A stretch of 10,179 bases of DNA, from NCBI GenBank assembly GCA_035946955.1, contig DASYYE010000266.1, positions 1-10,179 on the forward strand, read 5' to 3'. Below, one piece after another: positions 6,949 to 10,179 of the stretch; position 1 is the first letter of the stretch, and every line of letters starts with the position of its first letter. This DNA comes from DASYYE01 sp035946955. GTDB lineage: Bacteria; Actinomycetota; Actinomycetes; Streptosporangiales; Streptosporangiaceae. The position numbers and the translations under genes were made by a program. Under the pieces are notes generated by a model, which saw only the letters and a list, made by a program, of their open reading frames with translations, made no database searches and was not told the DNA's origin.

Positions 6949-7230
6949 CTACGCCAGACCGGCCTCGTAAGCCGCGCGCATGCGGTCGGCCATCTCGAAG
7001 GTTCCGTAACAAGACCTGCAGTGATCTTCACCAAGATCGATGTACCGCCGCGTACAAAAGTTTCTCCGTATCGGTACATCGATCACGAGGTGCCGACGCA
7101 TCCCTGAGCCATAGTGCCCAGCCCAGGCGGCAGCGGGGTGACTTCGGACCCACCGCACCCACCGCTGCCCGCACGCCGTCGCTGCGAGCACCGGAACCAG
7201 CCCGGTCAGCCAGAGAAGGACTCGCCGCAT
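6949..7230 (-). CDS. Hypothetical small lipoprotein-like or membrane protein with C-terminal CxxC
   Basis: I do not recognise this family. From ATG 7230-7228 the frame gives 93 residues, beginning MRRVLLWLTGLVPVLAATAC, a short basic start and a hydrophobic segment ending at Cys20. This resembles a lipoprotein signal, although Ala rather than Leu at -3 makes the lipobox imperfect; a single N-terminal membrane helix is the alternative. The C-terminal half contains Cys59 and the HCRSC motif (Cys71, Cys74) followed by a helix rich in charged residues, so metal binding or a disulphide is possible. AAGGG about 4 nt upstream could be a ribosome binding site. It converges on the NTPase gene, leaving 32 nt between stop codons. 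Base composition of the second half is lower in GC than all neighbouring genes, and a perfect 13-bp inverted repeat lies inside it, so it could be a transferred or non-coding segment. If it is not a gene, 6917-7490 is a 574-bp region without coding content. Confidence 0.45.
   Translation of the reverse strand: MRRVLLWLTGLVPVLAATACGQRWVRWVRSHPAAAWAGHYGSGMRRHLVIDVPIRRNFCTRRYIDLGEDHCRSCYGTFEMADRMRAAYEAGLA
7035..7084. repeat. Perfect 13-bp inverted repeat with AT-richer spacer
   Basis: GATCGATGTACCG at 7035-7047 is exactly complementary to CGGTACATCGATC at 7072-7084, with a 24-nt spacer containing ACAAAAGTTTC. A nested 6-bp hairpin, GATCTT (7023-7028) with AAGATC (7033-7038) around a 4-base loop, overlaps the left arm, so two alternative folds compete. 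The segment lies within the possible small minus-strand gene and is visibly lower in GC than its surroundings. Confidence 0.7.
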
Positions 7231-7344
7231 GACCCTTGCCCTCGCCGCTGGTCCTGTGCCCAGCACCAGCGGCCACCCTGCCTACCGTGGGCCTGTCTGC
7301 TCCATTCCCACAAACAGTGCGAGGTTTACCGTGTCTTCTACGCT

Positions 7345-7362
7345 GGGGTGTCAGCCCACCCC
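7345..7362. other. Short hairpin upstream of the DUF2236 gene
   Basis: GGGGTG (7345-7350) pairs with CACCCC (7357-7362) around the 6-base loop TCAGCC. It has no following T-run. It lies between the divergent small gene and the DUF2236 gene and could be an operator or attenuator, but 6-bp GC stems are frequent in DNA of this composition. Confidence 0.25.
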
Positions 7363-7475
7363 TGAGAAGGGCAGCGGCCTATAGCCGGGTCGCGGGCACT
7401 GGGTACTTTGGGTGATATGAGGTACTGCGCTTGCAGGCGGTTGAGTGCTTGGCCGTGGGGGTACCGTGCCGCGCC

Positions 7476-7480
7476 GGGAG
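7476..7480 (+). promoter_or_regulatory. Ribosome binding site for the DUF2236 gene
   Basis: GGGAG lies 10 nt before ATG 7491. It supports this start over the in-frame TTG at 7431, whose 20 extra codons have no counterpart in the family as I know it. Confidence 0.4.
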
Positions 7481-7490
7481 CACCACGGTG

Positions 7491-8378
7491 ATGGCGGATT
7501 CGTACGCGGCTGCGGCCGGGCTCGTTGAGCGGTCGGCGGCGGCCTACGTGTCGGGGGTACCCGAGTGTCCGGCCGACGACGGGCTGTTTGGACCGGCCAG
7601 CGTCACTTGGCGCGTGAGCACGGACCTGTCCAGGCCGGTCGCGGGCCTGCGGGCCCTGCTGATCCAGGCGCTGCACCCGCTGGCCATGGCCGGCGTGGAC
7701 CAGCACAGCGACTGGCGCCAGGACCCGGTCGGCAGGCTCGCCGCCACGTCGGCATACCTGGCCACGATCAGCTTCGGCGACCGCGCCGCCGCAGAACTGG
7801 CCGGAGCCCGGGTGCGCCGGATCCACGAGTTCGTCAACGGGGTCGACCCGGTGACCCACCGCCACTACGACGCGGGCGACCCTGCGCTGCTGTTGTGGGT
7901 GCACGCGGCCCTGGTCGAGTCCAGCGTTGTGACCTGCCGCCTGTTCGGCACGCCGCTGTCGGCCGGCGACGCCGACCGGTACGTGGCCGAGATGGTGGTC
8001 GCCGCCGAACTCGTCGGCGTGCCCGCTGACCGTGTCCCGGCCAGCCTGGCCGAGCTCGACGCGTACCTCACCGCCACCCGGCCCGAGTTGCGCTGCACCC
8101 CGGCGGCCGCCGAATCCATGGCGTACCTGCTCGACCCGCCCGGCATGGCGGACGACATCGCCGAGGTCTGGGCCGACATCCGTGACGCCGCGGTCACCGC
8201 CCTGCCGGAATGGGCGCGGGAGATGTACGGCTACTCCGTGTCCCCGCTGACGCCCGCCCGGCAGACCGAGGTCCGCCAGGCGCTCGGCGTACTCGATGCC
8301 GTGTTCCTCGGCGAGCCCGGGGTGCTCGAGGCGCGACAGAGGATCACCCTGCGGATGCGCGCCGCGCAGCGCGCATGA
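7491..8378 (+). CDS. DUF2236 / MpaB-Lcp family oxygenase-like protein
   Basis: The 295-residue protein matches the oxygenase MpaB / latex-clearing-protein catalytic domain family (DUF2236). Signature stretches are LFGPASVTWRVSTD (32-45), RALLIQALHPLAMAGVDQHS (54-73), the helix RVRRIHEFVNGVDPVTHRHYDAGDP (107-131) and LLLWVHAALVESSV (133-146). Conserved His62 in QALHP and His138 in WVHAAL are plausible haem-contacting residues by comparison with Lcp. In characterised members the domain binds b-type haem and acts in oxidative cleavage (rubber oxygenase Lcp, fungal MpaB), but most actinobacterial DUF2236 proteins are uncharacterised. No signal peptide is seen with the ATG at 7491, so it is probably cytosolic or peripherally membrane-associated. 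Its TGA overlaps the ATG of the ABC1 kinase gene (ATGA, 4-nt overlap), so the two are translated together and probably cooperate, perhaps in lipid or isoprenoid-quinone metabolism. That functional link is inference. Confidence 0.88.
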   Translation: MADSYAAAAGLVERSAAAYVSGVPECPADDGLFGPASVTWRVSTDLSRPVAGLRALLIQALHPLAMAGVDQHSDWRQDPVGRLAATSAYLATISFGDRAAAELAGARVRRIHEFVNGVDPVTHRHYDAGDPALLLWVHAALVESSVVTCRLFGTPLSAGDADRYVAEMVVAAELVGVPADRVPASLAELDAYLTATRPELRCTPAAAESMAYLLDPPGMADDIAEVWADIRDAAVTALPEWAREMYGYSVSPLTPARQTEVRQALGVLDAVFLGEPGVLEARQRITLRMRAAQRA

Positions 8379-9949
8379 AAAGACTCTTCACCAGCGTCAC
8401 GATCGCGGCCTTGGTCGCCGCCGCGCTCGTGGCCCTGATCCGTGGCCGGCGGAGGGCGCTACGCTCTGCTCCCACCGCGGCCCGTGCCACGGCGGGTGGG
8501 GCGGCTCCCCTCCTCCCCGGTGACGCGACCGTTCCTCCTCCTCCTCCTCCTCCTCCTCCTCCAGGCGGCCGGACCGCGATGCGGCTGCGGCGGGGGGCGG
8601 CGGCGCTCCGGCTCGCCGCGCGTGGCGGGGCGCGTTACGCGAGCAACGCGCCGCGGCTGTTCGCGGCCGCGGGCGAGAACCGCCAGCAGTTGCGCAACGA
8701 CCTTGCCTTGCAGACCGCCGAGGACGTCGCGACCACCCTCGGTGCGATGAAGGGCGTGCTGATGAAGCTCGGCCAGATGGCCAGCTACGTTGACGACGGC
8801 CTGTCGCCCGCGGTCCGCCGCACGCTGAGCCGCCTGCAGGACAGCGTCCCGCCGATGAGCGCGGAACTGGCCGCCCGCGTGGTGACCGAGGAACTCGGCC
8901 TGCTGCCGGAGTTGGCCTTCGCTCGCTGGGATCCGGTGCCGATCGCCGCGGCCTCGATCGGGCAGGTGCACCGCGCGATCACCCACGACGGGCGCGCCGT
9001 GGCGGTCAAGGTGCAGTACCCCGGGATCGCCGAGAGCATGGCGGCGGACCTCGACAACGTCTCCCTGCTGCGCCGGATGCTCAAGGTGACCGCGCCGAGC
9101 CAGGACGTCGACGCCCTGGTCACCGAGCTGCGGGACCGGGTTCTCGAGGAACTCGACTACCGCAGGGAGGCGGAGAACCAGCGGCTGTTCGCGGCGTACT
9201 ACGACGGGCATCCGACGATCCGGGTGCCGGCGATCGTCGGCGAACTGTCGGCGCGGCGGGTGGTGACCAGCGAGCTGTCCAGTGGTGCCCGGTTCGCCGA
9301 GCTGGCCGGCTGGTCGCAGGAGGAACGCAACCTCGCGGCGGAGACGATCTACCGGTTCGTGTTCCGCAGCCTGTACGAGGCGCACGCGTTCAACGGCGAC
9401 CCGCACCCGGGCAACTACTTGTTCCATAGCGGCGGCCGCGTCACCTTTCTCGACTTCGGGCTGGTCAAGCACTTCACCGAGGTGGAGCTCGGGCCGCTCA
9501 TCCATATGGTCCGCAACCTGTGCGTGGACAACGACCCCGAGGCGTTCCGGCGGGCCATGGAGGAGGCGGGTTTCCTGGTGCGGGGCGCTCCGCTGAGCAC
9601 CGAGGTGATCGTGGACCACATGGCGGTCTTCTACCAGCTGGTCCGCGAGCCGGCGCCGCTGACCGTCACCCCGGACTATGCCTCGGCCGTGGTGCGCCGC
9701 TTCTTCGACCTGCGCAGCCCGGTCGCCGCCTACGTGGCCATCCCCCGGTCGTACGTGATCTTGCAGCGCATCAACCTGGGCCTGTTCGCGCTGCTCGGCG
9801 AAATGAACGCGACCGCGAACTGGCGGGCCGTCGCCGAGGAGATCTGGCCGTTCGTCCAGGCACCCGCCTCCACCCCGATCGGCGAGGCCGAGGCGACCTG
9901 GCGGGCAACCCGGCGGGCAGCCACGCCCGGCGCGGCGGCAGCCTGGTAA
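8375..9949 (+). CDS. ABC1/UbiB (ADCK) family atypical kinase, membrane-anchored
   Basis: The protein is 524 residues long. The start ATG 8375 overlaps the preceding stop (ATGA), and no separate ribosome binding site is seen, consistent with coupling. A hydrophobic helix (about 5-22) followed by RGRRR should anchor the N-terminus. A low-complexity linker with ten prolines (54-63) follows. The kinase-like core has all ABC1 hallmarks: KLGQ (131-134, the KxGQ motif characteristic of the family), the Ala-rich loop AAAS (191-194) replacing the usual Gly-rich loop, VAVKVQ with Lys212, the family motif EELDYRREAENQ (258-269), the catalytic loop GDPHPGN (341-347) and the DFG motif (360-362). UbiB/COQ8 relatives have ATPase activity and support quinone biosynthesis, probably by handling lipid precursors. 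Actinobacteria make menaquinone, so the target here is uncertain, and I give no gene symbol. The paired DUF2236 oxygenase suggests action on a hydrophobic substrate. An inverted repeat begins 39 nt after the stop. Confidence 0.92.
   Translation: MKRLFTSVTIAALVAAALVALIRGRRRALRSAPTAARATAGGAAPLLPGDATVPPPPPPPPPPGGRTAMRLRRGAAALRLAARGGARYASNAPRLFAAAGENRQQLRNDLALQTAEDVATTLGAMKGVLMKLGQMASYVDDGLSPAVRRTLSRLQDSVPPMSAELAARVVTEELGLLPELAFARWDPVPIAAASIGQVHRAITHDGRAVAVKVQYPGIAESMAADLDNVSLLRRMLKVTAPSQDVDALVTELRDRVLEELDYRREAENQRLFAAYYDGHPTIRVPAIVGELSARRVVTSELSSGARFAELAGWSQEERNLAAETIYRFVFRSLYEAHAFNGDPHPGNYLFHSGGRVTFLDFGLVKHFTEVELGPLIHMVRNLCVDNDPEAFRRAMEEAGFLVRGAPLSTEVIVDHMAVFYQLVREPAPLTVTPDYASAVVRRFFDLRSPVAAYVAIPRSYVILQRINLGLFALLGEMNATANWRAVAEEIWPFVQAPASTPIGEAEATWRATRRAATPGAAAAW
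8534..8560 (+). repeat. Nine consecutive CCT codons (trinucleotide microsatellite)
   Basis: CCT repeats nine times in frame and is followed by CCA, encoding ten prolines in the linker between the membrane helix and the kinase core. CCT is unlike the C/G-ending codons of the surrounding gene. This points to slippage-driven expansion. Ribosomes stall on such runs without EF-P. Confidence 0.95.
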
Positions 9950-9987
9950 GCCCGCCCCGCGCGGCGTTCCCCTCGGGATTGAGGCGT

Positions 9988-10057
9988 CTTAGCACGGGTT
10001 TTGACTGCGCCATTCACCCGCAAACCAGCCAAAACATCAGCCAAAACCCGTGCTAAG
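9988..10057. repeat. 70-nt palindromic element with perfect 16-bp arms, possible terminator or REP/MITE-like repeat
   Basis: CTTAGCACGGGTTTTG (9988-10003) is exactly complementary to CAAAACCCGTGCTAAG (10042-10057). Pairing continues three more bases inward with one mismatch, leaving a loop of about 32 nt. The right half contains a direct repeat CAGCCAAAAC at 10026-10035 and 10038-10047. It begins 39 nt after the ABC1 stop, so it could act as a terminator, but a T-tract after the stem is missing and the loop is long. The size and long exact arms also fit a dispersed intergenic palindrome or a small non-autonomous mobile element; no target-site duplication is apparent in the flanks. Confidence 0.6.
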
Positions 10058-10179
10058 CCAACTCGCTTGGCCGGCGGTCGCCGAGCGTGAAATCTGGCTG
10101 TGCGGGTGTTGGCGGGCTGGGGCCGCTGCCGCGTGATGGCCGGTGTGGCTTCGGGGGTGGCGGGCCGGGCGGCACGATA
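10058..10179. other. Right-edge sequence without a supportable gene
   Basis: These 122 bases hold no recognisable coding signature. A plus-strand ATG at 10136 begins an open frame (M-A-G-V-A-S-G-V-A-G-R) that runs off the edge, but it lacks a ribosome binding site and is too short to judge. Confidence 0.3.

Noticed and set aside
7431..7490. TTG start adding 20 residues to the DUF2236 protein
   Set aside because: ATG 7491 has a GGGAG site at good spacing, and the extra residues show no family similarity.
9730..10044. Minus-strand open frame of 104 residues over the end of the ABC1 gene and the palindrome
   Set aside because: It is mostly antisense to a well-supported gene, has no recognisable domain, and long antisense frames are common in high-GC DNA.

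Overview
The window is about 70% GC with strongly GC-biased third codon positions, frequent GTG starts and families typical of filamentous or soil actinobacteria: glutamine-dependent NAD synthetase, a DUF2236/MpaB-Lcp oxygenase, an ABC1/UbiB kinase and a large STAND NTPase. I read it as the chromosome of a high-GC actinobacterium. A genus cannot be assigned from the sequence alone.

Layout. (1) Positions 1-167, minus strand: the first 55 codons of nadE, a housekeeping gene, running off the left edge. (2) Positions 430-6916, plus strand: a tight three-gene operon. It encodes a small cytosolic metzincin-type zinc protease (430-1116), a caspase-fold (peptidase C14, metacaspase-like) cysteine protease (1132-2157) and a 1590-residue membrane-anchored NACHT/STAND NTPase (2144-6916). 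The spacings are 15 nt and a 14-nt overlap. (3) Positions 6949-7230, minus strand: a possible small lipoprotein-like protein with a CxxC motif, convergent with the operon and containing a perfect 13-bp inverted repeat. (4) Positions 7491-9949, plus strand: a translationally coupled pair, a DUF2236 oxygenase-like protein and a membrane-anchored ABC1/UbiB-family kinase with a run of ten prolines. (5) Positions 9988-10057: a perfect 16-bp inverted repeat closing a 70-nt element; nothing else is supportable to the right edge.

The most notable content is the 430-6916 operon. A STAND NTPase normally acts as a ligand-sensing, nucleotide-dependent oligomerising switch, and caspase-like proteases are recurrent effectors in bacterial conflict and programmed-death systems. 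Here two unrelated proteases of different catalytic class are co-transcribed with one sensor-like NTPase. The caspase C-terminus and the NTPase N-terminus also appear to carry copies of the same small beta-rich module (one in the caspase, two in the NTPase), which suggests how the two proteins might dock. I infer a candidate immune or regulated-death cassette. The sequence shows the gene families and the linkage; the biological role is inference.
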